64,000 bases of DNA from Nanchangia anserum (GTDB lineage Bacteria; Actinomycetota; Actinomycetes; Actinomycetales; Actinomycetaceae), in contig NZ_CP060506.1 in the NCBI RefSeq assembly GCF_015240065.1, positions 1,843,498-1,907,497 on the forward strand. Direction: 5' to 3'. The notes under the pieces were generated by a model. The model was given only the letters and a program-made list of their open reading frames with translations, made no database searches and was not told the origin of the DNA. Shown here piece after piece: positions 46,608 to 55,536 of this stretch. Numbering within the stretch: position 1 is the first letter of the stretch; the number at the start of each line of letters is the position of its first letter. A program made the translations under genes and the position numbers.

Positions 46608-49028
46608 ATGACGTCGTCTTCACCCACCGCCGCGCCTATCGATTCGCAGGCGCGGCGGGCTCGTATGTTGGCGCACCGGTTGATCGTTGCGTGCGTATGT
46701 TCGCTGCCCGTCATGGTGATCTCGATGGTTCCGGGCGCTCAGTTTCCCGGCTGGCAATGGGTGTGCGCTGCCCTGGCGCTACCCGTGGTCACGTGGTGCG
46801 CAGCCCCGTTCTACGCCTCGGCGTGGCAGGCTGGCCGTCACGGGTCAACGACGATGAACACGCTCATATCGCTCGGCATCATCGCCTCGATCGCGTGGTC
46901 GTACTACGCCCTATTTTTCACCGAGGCGGGCGCCATCGGCGTCATGGCCCCCATGGAGTTCCTGCCGCGTTCGGGGTCTGCCGCACCCCACGTGTACTTC
47001 GAGGGTGCCACAATGATCGCGACATTCCTGCTCCTCGGACGCTGGTTAGAGGCGCGCTCGCGCCACCGCGCGGGCGACGCGCTCAGGTCGCTGCTGTCGT
47101 TGGGAGCCAAGCGGGCAACGGTTGTCCAGGTTGACGACAATGGGGCGATGAGCGAGCACGAGGTCCCCGTTGAGGACCTCGTTGAGGGTGATCTCGTCCG
47201 CGTGCGACCGGGGGAAAAGATCCCCACTGACGGGCGGATCGAGCAGGGGACGTCGGCCATCGATACCTCCCTCGTGACGGGAGAATCGCTGCCCCGTGAA
47301 GTCGGCCCGTCTGATCCCGTCATCGGGGCCACGCTCAACACGTCGGGAGCGCTGCTAGTCCGCGTCACGGCGGTTGGGCGCGACACGATGCTTGCCCATA
47401 TCGCGCGGATGGTTGCCGACGCGCAAGCGGGGAAGGCGCCCATTCAGCGGCTTGCCGACCGCGTCTCCGCGGTGTTCGTTCCCGTCATCCTCGCTCTCGC
47501 GCTCGCGACGTTCATCGGCTGGCTCGTGATGGGCGCGAGCGTCTCTCAGGCGATCACCGTCGCCGTGTCCGTGCTCGTCATCGCGTGCCCGTGCGCACTA
47601 GGTCTCGCCACGCCCACGGCTCTCCTTGTCGGTTCGGGACGCGCCGCCCAGCTCGGCGTCGTCTTCCGCGGCCCCGAGATCCTTGAGGGCGCACACCGCA
47701 TCGACACGATGGTGCTCGACAAGACCGGCACGCTGACGACGGGCGTCATGGAGGTTGACGCCGTTCATCCGCTGGGGGAGTCGTCGCGCGGACCCAGAGG
47801 ACTCACCCCCGCCGGCACCCGGCTGCTGCGGCTCGCCGGGGCTGCCGAGGCGTCGTCGGAACACCCCCTCGCCCGCGCCGTCGTGCGCGCCGCGGTCGCC
47901 GACGGCGACACCCCCCTCCCGGCCGGCACGCGTTTCGGCAACCACGCGGGGATGGGTATTCACGCCGTCGTTGGCGATGAGCTCGTTCTCGTCGGACAAA
48001 CTCGCTGGCTAAGCGAACTCGGCCTCGACGTCCCCACTGAGCTCCGCAATGCCGAGCGCCAGGCAGCGATCAGCGGCGCGAGCGTCGTCGCCGTCGCGCT
48101 CGGCCACGAAATGCCCACGGAGCACGACGCAGCCGAGGAGACCGGCGGAGACAAAGAGCCGGAGCCGACCGCTACCTCCCTCGACTTCGCCATTGAAGGG
48201 ATGACGTGTGCGGCCTGCGTTTCCCGCGTGGAACGTGCCCTCAATAGCGTTGACGGGGTTGACGCTACGGTCAATCTCGCAACGGAATCGGCTCGCGCAA
48301 ACGTCCCCATCGACCATCCTCGCGCGGGTGACCTCGAGAGCCTATCAGCCGACCTCATCGAGGCGGTGACGGCCTCGGGCTACACTGCCAAACCGCAAAC
48401 CTCGGACGAGGTCACACACCGCCGCCACCGCGACGACACCCTGCGCCCGCTGGTCGGCGGTGAGGTTCTCGGCCTCATCATCGTGCGCGACCGCGTGCGC
48501 GAGACGTCCGTCGAAGCGATTCGCGACCTCCGCACCCTCGGCATCACCCCGCACCTGGCGACGGGTGATAACGCCGGTGCAGCAGGCGCCGTTGCGGCAC
48601 GGGTCGGCATTGAGTCTGTCGACGCCGAGGTCACCCCCGGCGATAAGCGCGACATCGTGGCGCGATTGCAACGCGAGGGGGCGACCGTGGCGATGGTGGG
48701 CGATGGCGTCAACGACGCGGCTGCGCTCGCCCAGGCCGGTCAACGCGGGTTGGGCATGGCGATGGGACAGGGAACCGATGCGGCGATTGCTGCGGCCGAC
48801 GTCACGCTGATTCGCTCCGATATCCGCTCCGCGGTCACGGCAATCCGCGTCGGTCGGCGCACGCTAGCGATCATCAAAGAGAACCTTGCCTGGGCGTTCG
48901 GCTACAACATCATCGCCGTGCCCCTGGCGATCGCCGGACTCGCGAATCCCATGTTGGCGGCCGCCTTCATGGCCTCGTCGTCAGTCCTCGTCGTCGCGAA
49001 CTCCCTGCGTCTGCGCCGCGCCGGCTAG
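46608..49028 (+). CDS. copA: Copper-translocating P-type ATPase with internal HMA domain
   Basis: An 806-residue P1B-type ATPase. In order: N-terminal tail of about 20 residues and no metal-binding domain; membrane helices; TGES (224-227) in the actuator domain; CPC metal site (327-329); phosphorylation loop DKTGT (371-375); SEHPLA in the nucleotide domain; then an HMA domain with MTCAAC at 532-537; and GDGVND (698-703). In ordinary CopA pumps HMA domains are at the N-terminus. Here a segment of about 115 residues holding one HMA domain replaces the turn between SVVAVALG and GGEVLGLIIVRD, where the nucleotide domain returns to the phosphorylation domain. The frame is uninterrupted. It starts 2 bases after copZ. 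Confidence 0.93.
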   Translation: MTSSSPTAAPIDSQARRARMLAHRLIVACVCSLPVMVISMVPGAQFPGWQWVCAALALPVVTWCAAPFYASAWQAGRHGSTTMNTLISLGIIASIAWSYYALFFTEAGAIGVMAPMEFLPRSGSAAPHVYFEGATMIATFLLLGRWLEARSRHRAGDALRSLLSLGAKRATVVQVDDNGAMSEHEVPVEDLVEGDLVRVRPGEKIPTDGRIEQGTSAIDTSLVTGESLPREVGPSDPVIGATLNTSGALLVRVTAVGRDTMLAHIARMVADAQAGKAPIQRLADRVSAVFVPVILALALATFIGWLVMGASVSQAITVAVSVLVIACPCALGLATPTALLVGSGRAAQLGVVFRGPEILEGAHRIDTMVLDKTGTLTTGVMEVDAVHPLGESSRGPRGLTPAGTRLLRLAGAAEASSEHPLARAVVRAAVADGDTPLPAGTRFGNHAGMGIHAVVGDELVLVGQTRWLSELGLDVPTELRNAERQAAISGASVVAVALGHEMPTEHDAAEETGGDKEPEPTATSLDFAIEGMTCAACVSRVERALNSVDGVDATVNLATESARANVPIDHPRAGDLESLSADLIEAVTASGYTAKPQTSDEVTHRRHRDDTLRPLVGGEVLGLIIVRDRVRETSVEAIRDLRTLGITPHLATGDNAGAAGAVAARVGIESVDAEVTPGDKRDIVARLQREGATVAMVGDGVNDAAALAQAGQRGLGMAMGQGTDAAIAAADVTLIRSDIRSAVTAIRVGRRTLAIIKENLAWAFGYNIIAVPLAIAGLANPMLAAAFMASSSVLVVANSLRLRRAG

Positions 49029-49029
49029 A

Positions 49030-49719
49030 TCAGCGCTCGGTCCTTCCCGTTCGCCGCGCACGAATGGCGCCGACGGCGACGGGGAGGACCGAGAACGCGA
49101 CGATGATGATGGCGATGAGCTCGATGTTGTGGGCGATCACCGGAATCGACCCGAGCAGTTCCCCGGCGATGAGGAACCCGCCCACCCACACGAGTGCGCC
49201 GGCAATGTTCCACACGAGGAACGACGGGTAACGAAAGCGCGCGATCCCGGCGACGATGGGGACGAAGGTGCGCACGAACGGCACAAAACGGGCCAACAGC
49301 AGCGCGCGGCCGCCGTAGCGGGCGAAAAATTCCTCGGCCTTTGCCAAGTTGGCCGTCGACAGAAAGCGGGCGCCGGGGCGGAAGAGGCCACGCCCGAACC
49401 GTGACCCCAGCCAATACCCGACCGTGTTGCCCAAAATCGCCGCGATAACGAGGACCACGAGCGTGATCATCAAGGGGACGGGGATGCGGTGGTGCAGGAT
49501 GCCGAGGGTGAAGACGAGGGAGTCCCCGGGCAGCACCGGAAAGAGGACACCGGATTCGATGAAAACGATGAGCGCGACAATCCCCACCATCCAGCCGCCG
49601 AAATTCTCCAGCAAGGTGTTGATGAGAAGTTCAGAATCGCGAAGGTAATCCAGTGGCGAGGCCAGCGGAACGATGAGGGGAGCGGCAAGGTCGGCAAGCA
49701 CGGACGCGTGTTCCTCCAT
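49030..49719 (-). CDS. DedA family membrane protein
   Basis: A 229-residue integral membrane protein of the DedA/SNARE-associated family, implicated in lipid carrier recycling and membrane homeostasis. It has FIESGVLFPVLPGDSLVFTLG, GYWLGSRFGRG, and the ARFVPFVRTFVPIVAGIARF signature with conserved Arg residues. Ends one base from the copA stop, convergently. Confidence 0.92.
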   Translation of the reverse strand: MEEHASVLADLAAPLIVPLASPLDYLRDSELLINTLLENFGGWMVGIVALIVFIESGVLFPVLPGDSLVFTLGILHHRIPVPLMITLVVLVIAAILGNTVGYWLGSRFGRGLFRPGARFLSTANLAKAEEFFARYGGRALLLARFVPFVRTFVPIVAGIARFRYPSFLVWNIAGALVWVGGFLIAGELLGSIPVIAHNIELIAIIIVAFSVLPVAVGAIRARRTGRTER

Positions 49720-49828
49720 TTCGACGCGGCCGCGTCATCGTGACGCGGTGGCTACAGCCTAAAGGAGTTCCCCACCACCTCCCAGCGCGCGCACGCGCGC
49801 CGCGCCGAGGCGAGCCCCAGGGGTGCCG

Positions 49829-49834
49829 TAGGCT
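49829..49834 (+). promoter_or_regulatory. -10-like TAGGCT, 6 nt before ATG 49841
   Basis: TAGGCT followed by 6 bases (GGCCCC) and the ATG, without ribosome site. Confidence 0.5.
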
Positions 49835-49840
49835 GGCCCC

Positions 49841-52458
49841 ATGGTTTCGCCTGAATCACGCCCCATTGTCGTCGATCAGACGCTACCGTGGGCGACTCCG
49901 TCGCACGCCACCGAGACGCAACTCATCGACACCGAGGAGCGCACGGTTCACCGCGTCGACGACCTCATCGAGGCGGGACTGCTCCTGCTGGCGTTTTTCG
50001 GTGTCCTCGTGTTGTCGATTTACGCTCAGCGAACGACGACGGCGGTCACGTCCGACGTCACTAGCGTCATCTCGTCCACCATGCGTCAGATCACGCTCGT
50101 GCCCGTGCGCATTCTCGAAAACTTCGTGACCTTGCTCGTGCCGGTTCTCGTGCTCGGCATCCTTGCGTGGCGCAGGCAGTGGCGAACCCTTCTCCAAACG
50201 GTCGCCACGGGGATGGCGGCGACGCTCGTCGCCAATGCCATCACCGTCGCCCTGGGCTCGGCCTCGAGTTCAGGGCTTTTTTCCGCGCTGCTCATCGGTG
50301 ACACGCGTGACTGGTCCAGTATGCCGACCGTTGCTATCTCCGCCTCTCTCACGGGACTGACGGCGCTTCTGCGGATGGCTGGCGAACGCGCTCGCGAAAC
50401 GTATATCCGCACCTCATGGATCGCGTTGTGGGTCGTCCTCGGACTCCTCATTATTCAGGGACGCATGACGCTAGTCTCCGCCCTCGTCACGGTCATCATC
50501 GGCGCGATCGTTGGGTCGCTGGCGCGCTACGGATTTGGAACGCCGAGCCGACGAGGATCAGGGGCGGCTCTCATTAGTGCGCTAGCAACGCTAGGGATCT
50601 ACCCCACTAAGGTTGTCCGGGTTGACGCTGAACCGGGATCAGACCCGATGAGCGCCGCCACGATGACTATCCATTCCCAGGCTGCGGCGGGCGTGCTGCG
50701 AGAGTCTCGCCTGCACGCGAGCGTCGCCGTCCTCAACTGCGACATCATCTCTGAGGTCCGCCAGGCACAAGCTCGCGTCGGCATCACCGAGGAGTTGCCC
50801 GACTACGTGTCGGCAAACCGGTTTTATGCCGTCTGGACAATTCCGACACGTGCTACCTTGTCGAAGCGACGGATTCCGATCGCCACCTGTTATCGCGGCT
50901 GACAAACTGGTGGTCTCGCCTACGCCTGCGCGGCACTGAGCACTCCGAAGCTTCGACGATTCGCGACTCCGCTGAACACACGGCGCTCGTGTCGCAAGCC
51001 GCGCAAGAAGCCGGGGTCCGGGGGCCGCGGTGCATCGGCGTGACGCGCGCGGAATCGTCCTACGCGTGTGTCTTTGAGGTGGGCGCTCACCTCCGCCCGC
51101 TGTCCGACATCGACGCCGAGGTGCTCAGTGATGATGTCCTCGACGACCTGTGGCAGCAATTGCGCGCCTGCCATACGCGCGGTCTCACCCACCGCAACAT
51201 CGACGCATCATCCCTCGCCCTCTCGTCCGACAACCTGGTCAACCTTCGGCATTGGGACCAGGGCGAGGTCGCCGCCTCGGATCTCGCTCAACGCGTGGAC
51301 CTCGTCCAGGCGCTCATCCTCACGTGTCTGCTCGTCGGCGAGGATCGGGCGGTGGCCTCGGCGCGACGCGTCCTCGGGGATGGAACCCTGACCTCACTAT
51401 TGCCTATGCTTCAGATGCTCGCGCTGCCAACGTCGACGCGCTCACGCGCGAAGGCTGCGAAACTCCTTCCGAGGGTCCGCGAAACCCTGCGTGATATTGC
51501 CCAGGTCGAGTCCTTCGACGTGCCCGCCGTCGACCTTCGCGGCTTCTCAATCAAGACGCTGCTCATCACAACCGTCGGCCTCATCGCCCTCGTCGTCGTC
51601 TTTTCCTCGCTCAACTTCACCGATCTCATCTCGGTGCTCAGCCAGGCAACATGGTGGTGGTTGATCGTCGGCTTCTTCTTCTCCCTCCTCAACGCTCCGG
51701 CGCAGACGATCATCCTCAAGGGCGTGTGCCCGGAACGGTTAGGGTGGCGCGAATGTACCGCGGTGCAGCTGGCCGGCTCCTTGACGTCGCTCGTTGCTCC
51801 GACGGGCGTCGGCGTTGCCGCGCTCAATCTTCGCTACCTGAACAAGCAGCGCGTGCCGACCGCTCTGGCGTTGGCGACCGTGTCACTTATGCAGGCGTTC
51901 CAGTTCGTCGTCACGGTTGCGTTGCTCATGATCTTCGTCGGGTTCACCGGCACGTCGATCTCGGTGAACTTCTTTTCGGGGCCGCTGTTGTGGGCCGTCA
52001 TCGTCTTAGCGGTGATCGTCGGCGTCTTCTTCGCGATCACCCCGACGCGGGTGTGGGCGCTGAAAAAGCTGTCTGGTCCCATCTCGCAGGTGTGGCCGCG
52101 CCTCGTGTGGGTCATGGGGTCGCCGCGACGCATCCTCATCGCTACGGCTGGTGTCGTCGTCATGGTGCTCACGCAAGTTGCCTGCTTTGGCTGCTCGCTA
52201 GCGGCATTCGGTGAGACGTTGTCGTTCTCGTCGCTGGCGGTGACCTTCCTCGTGTCCAACACGGTCGGCTCGCTCATCCCAACCCCTGGCGGTCTCGGCC
52301 CCATCGAGGCCTCCCTCACGGGTGGCCTTCAGCTGGCCGGTATCGGCTCGGCCGTGGCTCTCTCGGCGGCTCTCACCTACCGCCTGTTGACGTTCTGGGG
52401 ACGCGCACCAATCGGCTGGCTTGCCCTCAAATACTTGCAGCGCTGCGGCATCCTGTAG
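49841..52458 (+). CDS. Large membrane protein: degenerate PAP2-like part, kinase-like domain and flippase-like (LPG synthase TM) domain (single frameshift)
   Basis: About 872 residues after restoring one missing G near 50838 (VW then DNSDTCYLVEATDSDRHLL). Region 1 (to about 240) is four to five helices arranged like PAP2 phosphatases but without their catalytic residues. Region 2 (about 250-560) is soluble and resembles an aminoglycoside-kinase-type fold, with a catalytic-loop-like RGLTHRNIDASSLALS. Region 3 is the UPF0104/lysylphosphatidylglycerol-synthase membrane domain (APAQTIILKGVCPERLG, LTSLVAPTGVGVAALN, NTVGSLIPTPGGLGPIEA). It may move or modify a lipid-linked substrate; this is inference. 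Leaderless-type start. Confidence 0.7.
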
Positions 52459-52523
52459 CCCCGGATGGATCGAGACGGCTAGCTGACCTAGCATCGAGGC
52501 AGTCGATCAAGGAGTCCCTCATC

Positions 52524-53282
52524 ATGGCCGCATCCGCTTCTTCTCGCCGCATCGTGCTTGCCGTCCTCGCACTCGTCGTGGTCGTGTGCGTGGCCGTCGC
52601 GGTGGTCAGTCTCGTCCGCTCCTCTAATTCGGCATCCGACACCCCGACCGCCGCTAGCGACACGACGACGACACCTGCGGCACCGAGCCAGGCGGCTGCA
52701 CGCCAGTCGGGCGCGGCTGCACAGGCCATTGCCTCGATCACCCGTAACGACCCCGCGGACCCGCGCGCACGCGGTGACATCAATGCACCGGTCGTCATGA
52801 TCGAACTCTCGGATTACTCGTGCCCAATGTGCGCGGCCTACTACGCCAAGGTCATGCCGCGGCTGGAACCGCTCATCGACGATGGCACCTTGCGGATCGA
52901 ATTCCACGACATGCCGATCTTCGATTCGCCCTACAACTCGACCATCGGCGCGCTCGGTGGCATTGCCGCCGGCGAACAGGGCAAGTTCTGGGAATACCTC
53001 GACCGCGCTGAACAACGCTCGCTGAGCGACCATCCCACGTGGACTCCGGAACTTGCGCTCGAGATCGCTCGCGAAGCCGGCGTGCCCGACGTGGATGCCT
53101 TCCGGCGCAAGCTTAACGACGCCGACGCGCTCGCTCAGCTGCACACGGACCTCGCCACGTTCCAGTCGTGGGGCATCACCGGCACACCCGCATTTTTCAT
53201 CAACGACCGCTACATCATGGGCGCACAGGATCCCCAGGTGTTCCTCGACACGATCGAGGCGGCAAAGAACGACAAGCGCTGA
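52524..53282 (+). CDS. DsbA-like membrane-anchored thiol-disulfide oxidoreductase
   Basis: A 252-residue protein with an N-terminal signal anchor (IVLAVLALVVVVCVAVAVV), an Ala/Thr linker and a DsbA/DSBA-like thioredoxin domain. The redox site is YSCPMCAAYYAKVMPRLEPL, the cis-Pro loop is GITGTPAFFIN, and VPDVDAFRRKL lies in the helical insert. It would oxidise or isomerise secreted proteins outside the membrane. AAGGAG lies before ATG 52524. The CcdA-like gene follows after 5 bases. Confidence 0.93.
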   Translation: MAASASSRRIVLAVLALVVVVCVAVAVVSLVRSSNSASDTPTAASDTTTTPAAPSQAAARQSGAAAQAIASITRNDPADPRARGDINAPVVMIELSDYSCPMCAAYYAKVMPRLEPLIDDGTLRIEFHDMPIFDSPYNSTIGALGGIAAGEQGKFWEYLDRAEQRSLSDHPTWTPELALEIAREAGVPDVDAFRRKLNDADALAQLHTDLATFQSWGITGTPAFFINDRYIMGAQDPQVFLDTIEAAKNDKR

Positions 53283-53287
53283 CAATC

Positions 53288-54139
53288 ATGACCATCTCGG
53301 TTCTCACCGCTTTTGTCGGCGGGCTCCTCACCATTCTCGCCCCGTGCGCAGCTCTGCTCCTCCCGGCTTTCTTCGCCTACGCGTTCACTTCGCGACGCAC
53401 CCTCCTCGCGCGCACCGGTGTGTTTTTCCTCGGACTGCTCACGGCGCTTGTCCCCCTTGGGATTGCCGCCGGCGGCCTGGGGGGGCTCGTAGCCACACAT
53501 CGCTCGGTTATTACCACTGGGGCCGGGGTCATCATCATTGGCCTCGGCATCGCTCAGATCCTCGCTCTCCCCCTGCCGCGCATCGCGCTGCCATGGACCC
53601 AACGCACGCGCGAGGATTCGGCCTCGCCGTGGGCTGTCTACCTTCTCGGCATGGGGTATGGGCTGGCTGGCGCCGGCTGCACCGGCCCGATCCTCGGCAC
53701 AATCTTGCTCATGTCGGCTCAGTCATCGTCCCCCATCGTTGGGGCCGCCATGATGGCAGCCTACGCGGCGGGCATGTTTGCCCCGGTCATGGTGGTGGCC
53801 CTCGCGTGGGACGCACTCGATGTGACGGGGCGTGCGTGGCTGCGCCCACGCCCCATTCGCCTGCTCGGGCGCGACACCACAATCGGCAACGTCGTTTCGG
53901 GCGGGCTGTGTCTTCTTCTCGGCCTCATCCTCATCGTCACCGGCGGATCCTTCAGCTCGGGAATCCTCGACGCCTCAGCTCAGGCTGACCTCGAATCCCG
54001 CGTCATGACGACGCTATCTGACGTCCCCGTCCTGACGGTGGCGTGCCTCGCCATCGCCCTTGTCGCGGCACTCGTTCTCGTCGTCATGTGGCTGCGTGGG
54101 CGTGACGATTCGGCGAGCTCGACGGTCGAGAACTCATAA
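53288..54139 (+). CDS. CcdA/DsbD-type transmembrane thiol transporter
   Basis: A 283-residue protein with about seven helices and the two conserved cysteines of this family, in TILAPCAALLLPAF (first helix) and GAGCTGPILGT (fourth). It moves reducing equivalents from cytoplasmic thioredoxin across the membrane. Adjacency to the DsbA-like gene suggests it reduces or balances that protein. A 9-C run lies 6 bases after its stop (54146-54154). Confidence 0.88.
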   Translation: MTISVLTAFVGGLLTILAPCAALLLPAFFAYAFTSRRTLLARTGVFFLGLLTALVPLGIAAGGLGGLVATHRSVITTGAGVIIIGLGIAQILALPLPRIALPWTQRTREDSASPWAVYLLGMGYGLAGAGCTGPILGTILLMSAQSSSPIVGAAMMAAYAAGMFAPVMVVALAWDALDVTGRAWLRPRPIRLLGRDTTIGNVVSGGLCLLLGLILIVTGGSFSSGILDASAQADLESRVMTTLSDVPVLTVACLAIALVAALVLVVMWLRGRDDSASSTVENS

Positions 54140-54248
54140 GCGCCTCCCCCCCCCACGTCGGCCACGTTGCGCCCACATGTCGTTGTCGTATTCCGCAACT
54201 GACACGAAGATGACAGACTGGAACGAGCTCGACGTCAAGGAGGCACGA

Positions 54249-55517
54249 ATGGCTGGTCACGCGCAGGGAACGCATCTCGATCCATGGCAGGACGCGTATG
54301 CAGCCAAAGCAGCTCATCTCAAGGAATCCGAGATCCGCGCTCTCTTTGCCGTCGTGTCGCGCCCCGAGGTCGTCTCGTTAGCCGGAGGGATGCCGAACAT
54401 CTCCGATCTCCCGCTCGATCAGTTGGCCGAGTCGGCGCATCGCCTCATCACGTCCCACGGTGCCCAGGTCCTCCAGTACGGGTCGGGCCAGGGCTGGGAA
54501 CCGTTCCTCGAATCGATTGCCGAGGTCATGGCGGTCGAGCACATCTCGGCCGATCCCGGCAACATCTCGGTGACGACGGGATCGCAGCAGGCAATCGACA
54601 TTGTCACTCAGTTGTTCATCGATCCCGGCGACGTCATCGTCGCGGAATCCCCCTCCTATGTCGGTGCCCTGGGCGTCTTCGCCGCCCAACAGGCCGACGT
54701 CCGTCACGTGGAGATGGACGAGAACGGCCTCATCCCCGAGGCACTGGATGAGCGCATTCGCGACCTCAAGGCGGCAGGCCACCGCGTGAAGTTCCTGTAC
54801 ACATGCCCGAACTATCACAACCCCTCGGGCGTCACGCTGAGCGAGGAGCGGCGCCCACAGGCGGCCGAGGTCTGTCGGCGCCACCACGTCCTCATCGTCG
54901 AGGACAACCCCTACGGGCTGCTGGGATTCTCCGGGCGAACCTATCCGGCGATCCAGACGTACTGGCCTGACGGCGTTGTCTATCTTGGCTCGTTCTCCAA
55001 GATCTTCGCTCCGGGCTTCCGCATCGGCTGGGCCTACGCGCCAGCATGGATCCGCAAGAAGATCGTCTTGTCGCTTGAGTCCGCTGTTCTCTCGCCTTCG
55101 ATGGTTGGCCAGATGGCCCTGCACGGGTACCTGCGCGACTACGACTGGTACGGCCAGGTGACGACCTACCGCGACATGTATCGCTCCCGCCGCGACGCCA
55201 TGGTTGACGCCCTGACGGAGTTTCTGCCGACCTGCCAGTGGACTGTTCCCGACGGCGGCTTCTACACGTGGGTCAAGCTACCCGAGGGCGTCAATTCAAA
55301 GACGATGCTTCCGCGCGCGGTTACCGAATTGGTTGCCTACACGCCAGGAACGGCGTTCTACGCCGACGGTCAGGGCACCGACTACATGCGCCTGTCGTAC
55401 TGCTACCCGCCCGAAGATGAGATTCGCGAGGGCGTGCGGCGCCTCGCGCGCGTTGTCTCGCGCGAGGTCGAACTCCAACACATGTTTTCGCCCGATCGCT
55501 CCGGCGGGCACGAGTAG
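54249..55517 (+). CDS. PLP-dependent aminotransferase (class I/II, LysN/2-aminoadipate type)
   Basis: A 422-residue fold-type I aminotransferase. It has SLAGGMPNISDLPLD, LQYGSGQGWEPFLESIAE, TTGSQQAIDIVTQLF, YTCPNYHNPSGVTLS, VEDNPYGLLGFSG and the PLP lysine in YLGSFSKIFAPGFRIGW. ATG 54249 has AAGGAGG at ideal spacing; an upstream in-frame ATG at 54210 lacks one. It may be a branched/2-oxo-acid or aspartate-type enzyme. The Ddl-like gene follows in the same direction, a pairing also seen near parAB in other actinobacteria. Confidence 0.88.
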   Translation: MAGHAQGTHLDPWQDAYAAKAAHLKESEIRALFAVVSRPEVVSLAGGMPNISDLPLDQLAESAHRLITSHGAQVLQYGSGQGWEPFLESIAEVMAVEHISADPGNISVTTGSQQAIDIVTQLFIDPGDVIVAESPSYVGALGVFAAQQADVRHVEMDENGLIPEALDERIRDLKAAGHRVKFLYTCPNYHNPSGVTLSEERRPQAAEVCRRHHVLIVEDNPYGLLGFSGRTYPAIQTYWPDGVVYLGSFSKIFAPGFRIGWAYAPAWIRKKIVLSLESAVLSPSMVGQMALHGYLRDYDWYGQVTTYRDMYRSRRDAMVDALTEFLPTCQWTVPDGGFYTWVKLPEGVNSKTMLPRAVTELVAYTPGTAFYADGQGTDYMRLSYCYPPEDEIREGVRRLARVVSREVELQHMFSPDRSGGHE

Positions 55518-55536
55518 GATCCAGGGAGGAACACTC

